This document shows positions 8,966 through 18,708 of a stretch of DNA of 64,000 nt, in pieces. A program made the position numbers and the translations under genes. Source of the stretch: an uncultured Saprospiraceae bacterium (GTDB lineage: Bacteria > Bacteroidota > Bacteroidia > Chitinophagales > Saprospiraceae); contig CALEYL010000075.1 of NCBI GenBank assembly GCA_937926205.1, positions 186,001-250,000 on the forward strand. The letters are read 5' to 3'. Each line of letters begins with the position of its first letter. The stretch's first letter is position 1. The notes below the pieces were generated by a model. That model had not been told where the DNA came from, searched no databases, and was given only the letters and a program-made list of their open reading frames with translations.

Positions 8966-9000
8966 AGACGGGGCGCAATTTGCAGATTGCGACCCCGTCT
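8966..9000 (+). terminator. Hairpin terminator after the DUF4199 gene
   Basis: AGACGGGG-CGCAAT pairs with ATTGCG-A-CCCCGTCT, giving 14 pairs with one bulged base around a short loop, 12 bases after the stop codon. It lacks a long T-run on the plus side. Confidence 0.7.
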
Positions 9001-9092
9001 GATATGTGATATGTTCTATTCTTAATCGAAACGGATTGTATGTGTTGATGTTTCAATTAGGCGAACAAGTCGATTGCTTTTTTATATCCGGG

Positions 9093-9707
9093 TTACCCCA
9101 TTTCAGAAACAACTTCCTGAACTTCGGGTACCATGCGCTTGAGCATGCCCTCGATCCCGGCTTTAAGTGTCACTGTAGATGAAGGGCATCCACTGCAGGA
9201 TCCTTGCAAAGTTACAGTAACTATTCCTTTATCAAAAGATTTGAACTCAATATTTCCACCATCCATTTCAACAGCGGGTTTCACATAGGTATCGATCAAA
9301 TCTTTGATCTTATGAACCAATACGGCATCGTCCTCTGAATAAGTGATGTCTGAATCGCGCGCTGCTTCCAGTTTCGCCATTTCTTCTGCAAAACCATCTT
9401 TCAGAATTTCACCGCCTTCTTCAATGAAGTTTTTGATGAAATCCTTCAATTTCAGCATAATGTCGGGCCACTCGTAGTTAAACTCTTTGGTCACCGTGAC
9501 GAAATTGCTGCTGATGTATACGCCTTTTACGTAAGGAAGTTCGAAAAGCGCAGCAGCTATCGGGGACCACTCCGCCGCCAGCCCAGCCTCTTTAAAATCA
9601 GCCGTGCCCCGGTACAGCATGCGATTCGTAACGAATTTTAGTGATTCCGGGTTGGGCGTTTGTTCTGTATAGAGCATCACCGCACTTTTGGCAACGATAT
9701 TTTCCAT
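9093..9707 (-). CDS. nfu: NifU-like (Nfu-type) iron-sulfur cluster carrier
   Basis: A 204-residue protein with an N-terminal Nfu_N domain (TEQTPNPESLKFVTNRML at about 14-31) and a C-terminal NifU domain (about 133-200) carrying the cluster-binding pair Cys171 and Cys174 in GSCSGCPSS. Nfu proteins accept Fe-S clusters from the scaffold and deliver them to client enzymes in the cytosol. Start choice is 9707 or the ATG ten codons later; a -7 box at 9731-9738 fits the first. It stands alone, with no suf or isc genes nearby. Confidence 0.93.
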   Translation of the reverse strand: MENIVAKSAVMLYTEQTPNPESLKFVTNRMLYRGTADFKEAGLAAEWSPIAAALFELPYVKGVYISSNFVTVTKEFNYEWPDIMLKLKDFIKNFIEEGGEILKDGFAEEMAKLEAARDSDITYSEDDAVLVHKIKDLIDTYVKPAVEMDGGNIEFKSFDKGIVTVTLQGSCSGCPSSTVTLKAGIEGMLKRMVPEVQEVVSEMG

Positions 9708-9730
9708 TGTTCTTATTTAGATTGATTACA

Positions 9731-9738
9731 CAAAGGTA
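9731..9738 (-). promoter_or_regulatory. Probable promoter -7 box of the nfu gene
   Basis: Minus-strand TACCTTTG matches the Bacteroidota -7 consensus and lies 24-31 bases upstream of the ATG at 9707. I cannot identify a convincing -33 element. Confidence 0.5.
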
Positions 9739-9831
9739 ACACCCAATTCCAATCAGTGGTTTTATTTTTTCGTTGAATTTTTATCCACACAGAAGATTGT
9801 CTATCTCACGTTGCCAAGTTTTGGGCCAATT

Positions 9832-9864
9832 AGATTTCCGAAATCTTTGAGATTTCGGAAATCT
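9832..9864 (-). terminator. Perfect 14-bp inverted repeat, probable terminator
   Basis: AGATTTCCGAAATC at 9832-9845 and its exact complement at 9851-9864 enclose a 5-base loop. It sits 78 bases beyond the stop of the VCBS gene and about 120 bases upstream of the nfu promoter, so it probably ends the susC-VCBS transcript. From memory this AT-rich palindrome type is dispersed in Bacteroidota genomes, so it may also be a mobile repeat. Confidence 0.6.
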
Positions 9865-9941
9865 GGCACTAGCATGTTGTAAAGTACCTGATGGCTCGTA
9901 ATAAAATAAATCGCAGGCCATCAGAAAGACTGCAATAATCA

Positions 9942-12900
9942 TTACCGAAGCTGAAAAACCTGCACAGCAAGATTGTTCCGTGCCGCAATGACGAAAGGTC
10001 TTCCTTTTGCATTCCTGACAACGGCCAGACTTCTGCCTTCTCCCCCACTGATGAATCCGCTATCCTGGCGTTTGATTTCAACAAATGCTCCGTTGCCATC
10101 CTTTTTCAGCAGATGCCCCCAACTCGCATCGTAGCGCCCCAATGCAGGATGAACACTGAAAAAATTCCCGGTAGCCAAAACCTCCGGCGTGCCGTCACCA
10201 TCCACATCAAGTGTCGTGAAAGCAAAAATGGGTGCAACCTGAGCCGTTACGGGCAGGGCTTCGAGGCTAAACGTTCCGTCCCCTTTGCTTTTTGCAATGG
10301 AAGAAGCGAAAATAAAGGCATCCAGACGTCGGGCACGTTCCAGTTCATTGGCATCAAATACCTCGCTGAAAATACTTTTTGCGTACGTAGTGTATTGGGT
10401 GAATTTTTTCCGGAGCATAGGCATTTGCATGCTCAGTTCATCCATGGAGACATAGGGCTGCGCTTCATTTTGTTTATAGTAGACCAAAATGGGTTCCGTG
10501 AAATAATTGTGATCAAAATCGTGTACAAAAAGCGATACCGGTTCTTCCCGGGTAGCCCTAAGGTCAGAATTCAGTCCCAGGTTTCCGAGCAGCAATTCTT
10601 CATTTCCGTCTTTGTCAAAATCACAAGCCAGAACCGCATTCCACCAACCTCCGGAGTTTGGGGTTTCTACTTTTTTCCAATTTTCAGAGATGCTGAAAGC
10701 AGTTACGGGCATCCATTCTCCGACAACCACCAACCAGGGCTTACCTCCCATGTGCACCAATGCAGCATCTGTCACCATTCCTGCTTTGGAAAGCGCCGGC
10801 GCCAGTGCAGCCGTTTTGTCAAAAAACTTTCCTCTCCCGTCGTTCTGGAGCAGCGCTGATGCTGGTGGAATGCCATAACTGCCAACCACTGACCGTGTGC
10901 CGATAAAAAGGTCGAGGGCGCCATCTCCATTAAAATCCAGCGGAACCACACAACTGCCATTAGCATAGAATGGGGGTAAAGCGCCTTCTGACAAGGAAAA
11001 AAGGCCCGTTCCGTCATTCAGATACAGCCGATCCAGCAAAGCTTCCCCTTCTCCAACAACTTCGCCGCCACCGCTCACCACGTATAAATCAAGGTCGCCG
11101 TCGCCATCCGCATCAAAAAACGCAGCATCGGTGTCCTCTTTCAGAAGGTCATTTTCCAAAGCAGGTTGCCCGATTTGTCGGAATTTTCCAGTGTCCCCGG
11201 ATTGAATAAAAATTGCACCTGCCTGCCCTTTGGCGCCGCAAATGAACAAATCTTCCAGTCCGTCACCATTGACATCACCGGTAGCCATACGGGGCCCTTG
11301 CGTAGATAAGGCATGTGGAATAAGCGGTTCACGGTCGAAATCAGTGAATTCATTTTCAATATGGCCGAAGACCAGACCCGATTTTGCCGTAATCTCTTCG
11401 AAAATAGTTTTTGGACTTGCTGCCCGGGTACCGGAAACTTCGCCTTTTTTTTCATAAGCGATGGTCAGTGTCTTATTTGCGGATACGCCGTTAAGTCGTT
11501 GTACATGCCCATCCGGCCAGCGAATTTCTACTACAGCTGCCTGTTTGGCCTTGCCGAGGCCAAATGTAAGCACCGGTTCAACAGCAGACTGAAACCCGCG
11601 AGTGGTTTGCAACTCCTGAATTTGCCGAACGCCTTCCGACTCAACGGTCACTCGGGCGCCGATGCCAAAAACGTTGCTGCCATTTCCTTTTAAATTGATT
11701 CTGAGGTAATTATTCTCGTTAAATTCCCGGGCGCGGTTTTCAAAAATAGACGCCGGTGCATTCAGGTTGTTCGTCACCAGATCGAGGTCGCCATCACCAT
11801 CCAGATCGGCGTAAGCTGCTCCGTTTGTACAAGCTTTCAGGTCGAGGCCCCATGCCGTAGCAACCGGTTCAAAGCTCAGATCGCCTTTATTTCTGAAGGC
11901 GTAATTTGGAACCACTCCCCCCGGCATTTTTGCGGCGATATCGAGGTCGGTGTCCGATTGCTGCACCTGAGTATTGGCTGTAAATTTCAGATAATCCAGG
12001 TCGTTGGGCCGACGAAGAATGCCATTCCCAATAAAAATATCTTTCCAGCCATCGCCATCGAGGTCACAAAAAAGGGCCGACCAGCTCCAATCGGTGGCAT
12101 CCACTCCAGCCATCTGCCCGATTTCTGCGAATTGCGCACCTTTGCCCTGAAGCTCTCCAAGGTTAAGCTGCAGCATGTTGCGCGGATACTGATAGTGGTA
12201 TCCGAAGCTGAGTTTGTAGCGGTAGATGTTATAAGGGTCGGCACCAACAGAGCTTTTCAAAACAAAAGCATCCTCGGGTTTCATATCCAAAGTCAGAAGG
12301 TCCAATCGGCCGTCGTTGTTAAAATCAGCTGCGTCGTTCCCCATGGAAAAGGTACTGGTATGGCCAATTGAAGCTGTAATGGCCTCCCGGAAAGTGCCGT
12401 CCCCGTTGTTGTAGTAGAGGTAATCGTTTTCATGAAAGTCATTGGAAACATATAAATCCGGGAGTCCGTCGTTGTTGAAATCCGCTACAGAAACGCCCAG
12501 ACCATAACCTATACGACTGCCGAAAATGCCCGCCTTTTCACTGACCTCCGTAAAATGCCCACCGTCATTCCGGTACAGCCGGTCGCCGGAAAGCGGTTCG
12601 CGGCGCTGCCGGATGCTTGATTCGCTGTAATTTTCGGAAGCGTGAACAGAGTGGTTAAGCAGATAAAAATCGAGATCGCCGTCGCCGTCGTAATCAAAAA
12701 AAGCAGATTGGGTAGAAAATCCCTGAAAATCAACGCCATATTGTGTAGCACTTTCCGTAAAAGTCAGGTCGCCGTTATTGATGTACAATTCGTTGCGCCC
12801 CTCGATGCTTTTGTATTTGCCAACCTGGCATACGTAGATATCCAGCCATCCATCGCCATTAACGTCGGCCATCGTAACGCCGGTTTTCCACATACCCCCT

Positions 12901-13232
12901 CCTGCCACGCCTGCTTTTTCGGTGATGTCCTCAAATTGCAGCTGGCCTTTATTCAGGTAAAGTTTGTTTGGAAGCTGGTTGGCCGTGAAATACAAGTCAG
13001 GGAGCCCATCATTGTTGATATCGCCCACTGCAACGCCGCCACCATTGTAGTAATACAAGTACTGAATGATGTTAAACGACTCGTTTTCATTAAGTTGATT
13101 GATAAAATCAACTTTTGTAGTAGAAGCATCCAATGCTCGAAACAGCTTGGGATTTTCGGGCTGTTTCTGTTTTGAACAGGCAACAAATATTAAACTTATG
13201 AGCAAATAGCTCCCCAAAGTATCAGACATCAT
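9942..13232 (-). CDS. VCBS/FG-GAP repeat lipoprotein with ASPIC/UnbV domain
   Basis: A 1096-residue exported protein. A short signal ends in FVAC near residue 19, a lipobox. Most of the rest is FG-GAP/VCBS repeats with calcium-binding DxDxDGxxD loops (GDINNDGLPD, DYDGDGDLD, DLDGDGDLD), consistent with a seven- or multi-bladed beta-propeller on the cell surface. An ASPIC/UnbV domain lies at about 525-585 (RVTVESEGVRQ to RWPDGHVQRL), followed by a second set of repeats. The gene starts 29 bases after the SusC-like porin gene and is almost certainly cotranscribed with it. It could take the place of SusD as the surface lid or ligand binder; that is inference from position. Ligand unknown. Confidence 0.9.
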   Translation of the reverse strand: MMSDTLGSYLLISLIFVACSKQKQPENPKLFRALDASTTKVDFINQLNENESFNIIQYLYYYNGGGVAVGDINNDGLPDLYFTANQLPNKLYLNKGQLQFEDITEKAGVAGGGMWKTGVTMADVNGDGWLDIYVCQVGKYKSIEGRNELYINNGDLTFTESATQYGVDFQGFSTQSAFFDYDGDGDLDFYLLNHSVHASENYSESSIRQRREPLSGDRLYRNDGGHFTEVSEKAGIFGSRIGYGLGVSVADFNNDGLPDLYVSNDFHENDYLYYNNGDGTFREAITASIGHTSTFSMGNDAADFNNDGRLDLLTLDMKPEDAFVLKSSVGADPYNIYRYKLSFGYHYQYPRNMLQLNLGELQGKGAQFAEIGQMAGVDATDWSWSALFCDLDGDGWKDIFIGNGILRRPNDLDYLKFTANTQVQQSDTDLDIAAKMPGGVVPNYAFRNKGDLSFEPVATAWGLDLKACTNGAAYADLDGDGDLDLVTNNLNAPASIFENRAREFNENNYLRINLKGNGSNVFGIGARVTVESEGVRQIQELQTTRGFQSAVEPVLTFGLGKAKQAAVVEIRWPDGHVQRLNGVSANKTLTIAYEKKGEVSGTRAASPKTIFEEITAKSGLVFGHIENEFTDFDREPLIPHALSTQGPRMATGDVNGDGLEDLFICGAKGQAGAIFIQSGDTGKFRQIGQPALENDLLKEDTDAAFFDADGDGDLDLYVVSGGGEVVGEGEALLDRLYLNDGTGLFSLSEGALPPFYANGSCVVPLDFNGDGALDLFIGTRSVVGSYGIPPASALLQNDGRGKFFDKTAALAPALSKAGMVTDAALVHMGGKPWLVVVGEWMPVTAFSISENWKKVETPNSGGWWNAVLACDFDKDGNEELLLGNLGLNSDLRATREEPVSLFVHDFDHNYFTEPILVYYKQNEAQPYVSMDELSMQMPMLRKKFTQYTTYAKSIFSEVFDANELERARRLDAFIFASSIAKSKGDGTFSLEALPVTAQVAPIFAFTTLDVDGDGTPEVLATGNFFSVHPALGRYDASWGHLLKKDGNGAFVEIKRQDSGFISGGEGRSLAVVRNAKGRPFVIAARNNLAVQVFQLR

Positions 13233-13261
13233 ACGATTATTTCTCTTTGTTGCACGCTATT

Positions 13262-16204
13262 TCAAAATGCAACATTTACGCCCAATATCCAGGAACGAAC
13301 CGGCCAGTGCGTCGTCCTTGAATCAATCCCCGGAATGGTCAAATCCGGCCCCGGAGCAAAGGTACTTTGCCCCCTAAGGCGCACTTCAGGATCCGGGCCA
13401 TTGTACCCTGAGAGCGTCATCAGATTCTGTGCTGCAACATAAACTTGCAGGCTGGAAAGGTAACGGTTATTCCCGAGATCAAAGCGGTAGCCCAGACGTA
13501 AATTGTCTAAGCGCACAAAGGAAGCATCCTGCACAAAGAGGCCGGAGAAAGGTGTAAACTCCTGAGAAATACTGGTGGCAGGAGATTCAAGAGCCTCACT
13601 CAAAATATTGTGCCGGGGTGCCCCTCCCTTTAAGCCAAGGCTAAACTGCGTTTCATTTGCCAGGCTATGCCCTTCTACCGCCCTCAGCCGTAAACCAAAT
13701 TCAAATTTTTTCCAGGTAAGGGTACTCCCGATGCCCCAAAAATAAGCAGGCAGTGCATTTCCGAGAACCGTTTCGTCCCCGAAAACGGGAAAACCATTCT
13801 GCGCCCCTTCAAATTCAAAACCGAATAGCTCGCCGACCCGGCCTCCTTCAGCTATGCGAATGGCCTGGTTACTGCCGGAACTGGCAAGAAAACCAACGCG
13901 GACAGGCTCAAAAGCAGGTTGCCCGGGGGCCGTTAGATTGGCATATTCTGTGCGATTGGCGCCAAAATTAAGATCCAGCAGCCAACTCCAATCCCCTTTG
14001 TTCATGAGCTCCGTTTGAAATGAAAGCTCTATTCCGGTATTTTTTATGGCCGCATAATTTTCGGTAATCACGGTAAACCCGACCGGAGAGGTGATGTTGA
14101 GGTAGTTGAACAACAACCCCTCTGAATGACTTTGATAGTGGTCAACAGTGCCCCGGAAGCGCCCGTCGGAAAAACTAAAGTCCACTCCGGCATTAAAATC
14201 ACGGCGACTTTCCCAACGCAAATCAGGATTGGGGGCTGTTACCGCACTGTAATAAGGAATAAATTCACCGTTAAAAAAGAAGGTGCCGCCCTGCTCAAAC
14301 AATACGCCCGACAAGATATCGTCTGCAGGCAAATTGCCGCTCAGGCCATAAGACACCCGGACTTTCAACTGGTCTATGCGATTGTTTATCCATAATTTAG
14401 CAAAATCGAATCCGGCTCCAATACCATAAAACAAGCCCCATTTGCGGTTAATCCCAAAACGGGAGCAGCCTTCATAACGTGCATTGGCAGACAGGAAGAA
14501 CTGATCGTTGTATTGGTAATTCATTTGCCCGCGAAATGCAGCCAGGCGAATACCAAGCCCTTTATTCGATACATTGATTGCCCCGTTGCCATCATCCGGA
14601 CTCAAATCTTCATAGTTAAAATCCCCGGCGCTATACCCCGTAAGCTGAAAACGCTCCCTGTTCCTTTTGATGTATTGATAAGCATGGCCCACATCAATAA
14701 TGAATCTATGTTTTCCGGTGACAAAATCATACCCGATCATGGCTTCTGCTACCCGGTTGTCTTCTGTATTGTGTTTGTAATCTGCAAATCCATCGTCATT
14801 AAAGCCCCGATAAAAACTTTCTCTGGGTGCATAAAAGCCTTCGGTACTTTCATCTGACTGCCAGGCCACCCGCCCGCCAATACGCAGGCCTTTCCATACA
14901 TCCCAATTGGCATAAAGGTTCGCGGTATAGGTTTGAAGGTTGCCGCCGTGTTCTGTCTGCTCTAAAATGGCAACCGGGTTGAAATAATTAAAGCGTTGTT
15001 CCTGAAAGTAGTCTCCAAATGGCTCCTGAGTGCCGTCACTGCGGCGGACCGGTGCAGACGGATTGAATTGCGCAGCGTGAAAAAAGAGATCGGGGCGTGC
15101 CTGCCTGAAATTGCGGTAATTAGCTGCCGCAAGCAAACGGATATTCAACCGGTCTTTAAACAACTTTTGGCCAAAATTGATCGACCCGTTGATTTGCGAA
15201 AAACCGGCAGCAGGAACGATGTCTCCCGTTCCGCGCAGGTTAAGGGAGGTGCGGATAGAGGTTCCTGCTTTAGACCAGTCGCCACGAACATTGCTGTAAT
15301 GAATGAGGCCTTTTCGGGTAATGGCATCACGCCAGTCTGTTGAACTCCCCCAGTTATCAATATTGGCACTATTGGGAATATCTACCCGACCGCGCAGCGC
15401 CACATACGTTTCTGCATTTAATACATCCGGGGTATTGGCTACCTGCTGAAACCCGGTATAGGTGTGAAAAGCCATTTTCAGTTTTCCTTCTGTATCCCCT
15501 GCCGCTTTTGTATTAATGAGCAGTACGCCATTTGCTGCACGGGGACCGTATACTGACGCAGCAGCGGCATCGCGAAGCAAGCTGATCGAAGCGATATCCT
15601 GTGGATCAATGGTGGTTAAGGACACGCCCGGAAATCCATCAATGACCACTAGCGGTTGAGCATCTCCAAGCAATGTGTGCAGCCCTCTTTGTTGCAGGTC
15701 AAAATGACCGGAGGGGTCATCACCGGGCCGGGAGACCAGTAGCCCAGGCGCTCTGCCCTGTATGAGTTGCAGCGGATTGTCGATATTGCCGTAATTAAAG
15801 TCTTCAGTTTCAAGTAAAGTAGCAGCAGTACTCAGGGTATGCAGCGGCTGTACGCCATAACCCATGTCGATTTTTTTTTCTGAAATTCCAGAGGTTGTGT
15901 TCCTGATGTTCCTGCCTTTGGTAGTAAGGTTGAGGATTTGCTGGTCGCCGACGATCACCTCAAAGGGCCTTTTTCCATAATGAATCAACAAAGTATCTCC
16001 GGGTTGTGCAGCAATGCTAAAGGCGCCTTTATTATCGGTCCGGGCCATAGCCTGGCCCCTGTTTTTTTCGATCAACACCCTGCTCAGGGGAACACCTTTT
16101 GCATTTTTCAGGGTACCAGTAATGATTTGGGCATCTGTTCTGGATACGGTAATGAAAAGCCAAACACAAAAAAAGAAAAGTGATTTGAGGGTTGAACACT
16201 TCAT
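13262..16204 (-). CDS. SusC/RagA-type TonB-linked outer-membrane protein
   Basis: A 980-residue outer-membrane importer. It has a signal peptide ending SRTDAQ at about 26, a carboxypeptidase-regulatory-like domain (about 28-92; GTLKNAKGVPLSRVLIEKNRG), a TonB plug (about 125-235; LQLIQGRAPGLLVSRPGDDPSG, VVIDGFPGV, ISLLRDAAAASVYGPRAANGVLLI) and a long beta-barrel ending in an aromatic-rich strand (SWILGVNVAF). Such porins import glycans or peptides using TonB energy. The partner is normally a SusD lipoprotein encoded next door, but here the next gene is the VCBS/ASPIC lipoprotein. Substrate cannot be read from the sequence. No regulator (sigma/anti-sigma pair or hybrid sensor) is adjacent. Confidence 0.95.
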   Translation of the reverse strand: MKCSTLKSLFFFCVWLFITVSRTDAQIITGTLKNAKGVPLSRVLIEKNRGQAMARTDNKGAFSIAAQPGDTLLIHYGKRPFEVIVGDQQILNLTTKGRNIRNTTSGISEKKIDMGYGVQPLHTLSTAATLLETEDFNYGNIDNPLQLIQGRAPGLLVSRPGDDPSGHFDLQQRGLHTLLGDAQPLVVIDGFPGVSLTTIDPQDIASISLLRDAAAASVYGPRAANGVLLINTKAAGDTEGKLKMAFHTYTGFQQVANTPDVLNAETYVALRGRVDIPNSANIDNWGSSTDWRDAITRKGLIHYSNVRGDWSKAGTSIRTSLNLRGTGDIVPAAGFSQINGSINFGQKLFKDRLNIRLLAAANYRNFRQARPDLFFHAAQFNPSAPVRRSDGTQEPFGDYFQEQRFNYFNPVAILEQTEHGGNLQTYTANLYANWDVWKGLRIGGRVAWQSDESTEGFYAPRESFYRGFNDDGFADYKHNTEDNRVAEAMIGYDFVTGKHRFIIDVGHAYQYIKRNRERFQLTGYSAGDFNYEDLSPDDGNGAINVSNKGLGIRLAAFRGQMNYQYNDQFFLSANARYEGCSRFGINRKWGLFYGIGAGFDFAKLWINNRIDQLKVRVSYGLSGNLPADDILSGVLFEQGGTFFFNGEFIPYYSAVTAPNPDLRWESRRDFNAGVDFSFSDGRFRGTVDHYQSHSEGLLFNYLNITSPVGFTVITENYAAIKNTGIELSFQTELMNKGDWSWLLDLNFGANRTEYANLTAPGQPAFEPVRVGFLASSGSNQAIRIAEGGRVGELFGFEFEGAQNGFPVFGDETVLGNALPAYFWGIGSTLTWKKFEFGLRLRAVEGHSLANETQFSLGLKGGAPRHNILSEALESPATSISQEFTPFSGLFVQDASFVRLDNLRLGYRFDLGNNRYLSSLQVYVAAQNLMTLSGYNGPDPEVRLRGQSTFAPGPDLTIPGIDSRTTHWPVRSWILGVNVAF

Positions 16205-16308
16205 ATTCGGAAGATTTTACAAAACAAAATACAGCAAAATCCAGCATCAGGCAGGCTTTTATTCAGTTTTGCAAAAAAATTACCCGAAACGAATAGAGGT
16301 AAAATAAA

Positions 16309-16341
16309 AAAGCCTTCCCGCCAAAACAGCGGAAAGGCTTT
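16309..16341 (-). terminator. groEL terminator
   Basis: AAAGCCTTCCCGC at 16309-16321 pairs with GCGGAAAGGCTTT at 16329-16341 with one mismatch and a 7-base loop, 20 bases after the groEL stop. On the minus strand the stem is followed by a T-rich run. Confidence 0.75.
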
Positions 16342-16360
16342 TATTCAAAAGCAGTTGATA

Positions 16361-17995
16361 TTACATCATGCCGCCCATACCACCGCCGCCATGCATTGGA
16401 GGAGGTGCAGCATTTTTATCTACTTTTTCGCTGACCACACATTCTGTCGTCAACACCATACCTGCAATAGACACAGCATTTTCGAGAGCGATACGCGTCA
16501 CCTTCGTCGGGTCAATAACACCGGCTTTTTTCAGGTCTTCGTATTTGTCAGAGCGGGCATTGTAGCCGTAGCTGCCTTTTCCGTTCTGCACTTTCTGCAA
16601 AACAACAGAACCTTCTACGCCAGCATTTTCAACAATGGTGCGCAATGGAGATTCCAGCGACTTGCGGATGATGCTGATGCCGATCGTTTCGTCTTCGTTT
16701 TCACCTTTCATGTTGCGAAGCGCATTGATGGCGCGAACCAGAGCAACACCACCACCGGCAACGATGCCTTCTTCAATGGCAGCGCGGGTAGCGTGAAGTG
16801 CATCATCAACGCGGTCTTTCTTTTCTTTCATTTCCACTTCCGTCGGTGCGCCTACGTAGAGAACAGCAACACCACCAGACAATTTAGCAAGGCGTTCCTG
16901 CAGTTTCTCCTTATCGTAGTCTGAAGTACTGGTTTCGATCTGTTGTTTGATCTGGTTGATGCGTGCCTTGATTTGCTCCGCATCGCCTTTTCCGTTAACA
17001 ATGATCGTATTGTCTTTGTCAATGGTTGTTTTTTCGCATTCGCCGAGGTGGCTCAACTCTGCATTTTCGAGTTTGTAGCCTTTCTCTTCGCTGATCACAG
17101 TAGCGCCGGTCAGTACAGCGATGTCCTCCAGCATGGCTTTGCGGCGGTCGCCAAAGCCGGGAGCTTTTACAGCAACTACTTTCAGGCCTGCGCGGAGACG
17201 GTTTACAACTAAGACACCAAGCGCCTGGCTTTCAATATCTTCTGCGATAATCAGGAATGGACGTCCCGTACCCACAACTTTTTCAAGGATGGGCAGGAAT
17301 TCCTGCATGTTGGAGATTTTTTTGTCGTAGATCAGAATGAGCGGATGTTCGTATTCTGTCACCATTTCTTCCGCATTCGTCACAAAGTAGGGAGAAAGGT
17401 AGCCACGGTCGAACTGCATACCCAGCACTTCTTCGACATAAGTGTCGGTGCCTTTTGCTTCTTCTACCGTGATAACGCCGTCTTTTGACACGCGTTTCAT
17501 TGCATCAGCAATCAGTTTGCCGATTTCGTCGTCGTTGTTGGCAGAAATGGCTGCAACCTGGCGAATTTTATTGAAATCATCGCCGATGGTTTCAGACTGC
17601 TCTTTCAGGTTTTTAACAACAACTTTCATCGCTTTGTCCATCCCGCGCTTGAGATCCATCGGGTTGGCGCCGGCAGTTACGTTTTTCAGACCGGCATTGA
17701 TCATGGCCTGAGCCAGAACTGTCGCCGTTGTTGTACCGTCGCCGGCAATGTCAGCCGTTTTGGAGGCAACTTCCTTTACCATTTGGGCGCCCATGTTTTC
17801 CACGGCGTCTTCCAATTCTACTTCTTTTGCAACCGTCACCCCATCTTTGGTGATCTGTGGTGCGCCGAAACTTTTCTGAAGCACAACATTGCGGCCTTTA
17901 GGGCCCAACGTTACTTTTACAGCATTGGCGAGCGCATCTACGCCAGTGCGCAACTTCTCGCGCGCATCCCTATCAAAGCTGATTTCCTTAGCCAT
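16361..17995 (-). CDS. groL: Chaperonin GroEL (Hsp60)
   Basis: A 544-residue chaperonin, full length, ending in the usual flexible GGMGGMM tail. It shows AKEISFDRDAREKL at the start, the ATP-binding GDGTTTATVLAQAM near 86-99, and the TLGPKGRNVVL motif near 29-39. Fourteen copies form the double ring that folds proteins in the cytosol with GroES. It follows groES by 60 bases on the same strand, the standard operon. Sequence is highly conserved and shows nothing odd. No second groEL copy is seen in the window. Confidence 0.99.
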   Translation of the reverse strand: MAKEISFDRDAREKLRTGVDALANAVKVTLGPKGRNVVLQKSFGAPQITKDGVTVAKEVELEDAVENMGAQMVKEVASKTADIAGDGTTTATVLAQAMINAGLKNVTAGANPMDLKRGMDKAMKVVVKNLKEQSETIGDDFNKIRQVAAISANNDDEIGKLIADAMKRVSKDGVITVEEAKGTDTYVEEVLGMQFDRGYLSPYFVTNAEEMVTEYEHPLILIYDKKISNMQEFLPILEKVVGTGRPFLIIAEDIESQALGVLVVNRLRAGLKVVAVKAPGFGDRRKAMLEDIAVLTGATVISEEKGYKLENAELSHLGECEKTTIDKDNTIIVNGKGDAEQIKARINQIKQQIETSTSDYDKEKLQERLAKLSGGVAVLYVGAPTEVEMKEKKDRVDDALHATRAAIEEGIVAGGGVALVRAINALRNMKGENEDETIGISIIRKSLESPLRTIVENAGVEGSVVLQKVQNGKGSYGYNARSDKYEDLKKAGVIDPTKVTRIALENAVSIAGMVLTTECVVSEKVDKNAAPPPMHGGGGMGGMM

Positions 17996-18055
17996 ATTGG
18001 ATTGATACTTTTTTGAAACAAATAAAAAAAATGATCAGACTGCCGTTGTGTCAGA

Positions 18056-18322
18056 TCATTGCAGGATTACCAGGATATCGTCTTCACGCATGATGAGGTA
18101 ATCCTCACCTTCGTAATTCAATTCCTGGCCGGCATATTTGCCGTAAAGTACGATGTCGCCAACCTGAACGGTCATCAGGTTTCCCTCTTTACCAGGACCA
18201 ACAGCAACAACTTCACCTCTTTGCGGCTTTTCTTTAGCTGTATCTGGAATGATGATGCCGCCTTTCGTTTTCTCCTCTGCCGGAGCAGGCTTGATAACTA
18301 CTCTGTCGTTAATAGGCCTCAT
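18056..18322 (-). CDS. groS: Co-chaperonin GroES (Hsp10)
   Basis: An 88-residue co-chaperonin, full length. It begins MRPINDRVVIKP, carries the mobile loop with GGIIIPDTAKEKP near 21-33, and ends YLIMREDDILVIL. It caps the GroEL ring. First gene of the groES-groEL operon; the 386 bases upstream, shared with divergent ilvD, contain the candidate control elements listed separately. Confidence 0.98.
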   Translation of the reverse strand: MRPINDRVVIKPAPAEEKTKGGIIIPDTAKEKPQRGEVVAVGPGKEGNLMTVQVGDIVLYGKYAGQELNYEGEDYLIMREDDILVILQ

Positions 18323-18348
18323 AAGTTAAGGTGTCTATATTTTGGTTA

Positions 18349-18472
18349 AACAATGTGATTCAAAGACATTGTTGCCTTATCATAAGCCGTGCCAAAAAGG
18401 GATTTATGCCATTTTTTCAGGCTATGTCAGGAAAAACGTGCCAAAACAGGATAGGGATGAAAAAATTGACAC
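18349..18472 (-). promoter_or_regulatory. Upstream control region of groES: inverted repeat and repeated TGGCA boxes
   Basis: The 386 bases between groES and ilvD hold no convincing gene. Close to groES, AACAATG at 18349-18355 and CATTGTT at 18367-18373 form an 11-base-loop inverted repeat, 27-51 bases before the ATG. Farther up, minus-strand TTTTGGCACG occurs twice exactly (18388-18397 and 18437-18446), with a related TGGCA between them (complement of 18407-18411) and a TGTCA at 18468-18472. The classical CIRCE operator (TTAGCACTC inverted) is absent, and the boxes do not have the GG-N10-GC spacing of sigma-54 promoters. A heat-shock or activator role is inference. Confidence 0.35.
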
Positions 18473-18708
18473 TTATGACTCATGATAGGAATCGTGTTGT
18501 AGCTTGTAAGTCAGTACATCTTAAAGTGCTGATTGTTAATACTTAAACTTCAAAAACAGGCTCTGTAAAGCTCGTAATCGGGGGGAATTCTCATTTATCC
18601 TGCTCTGAATTTTGCGCCACCTTTGGAATTGGAGCCATGCCGAATCCGCAAAACAGAGGATAAATCGATCTGACGGCGGGCAAAAACAAGATAAATGAAG
18701 CTTACAAT

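Noticed and set aside
18388..18446. Possible sigma-54 promoters for groES (TGGCAC boxes)
   Set aside because: The required GC ten bases after GG is missing at every box.
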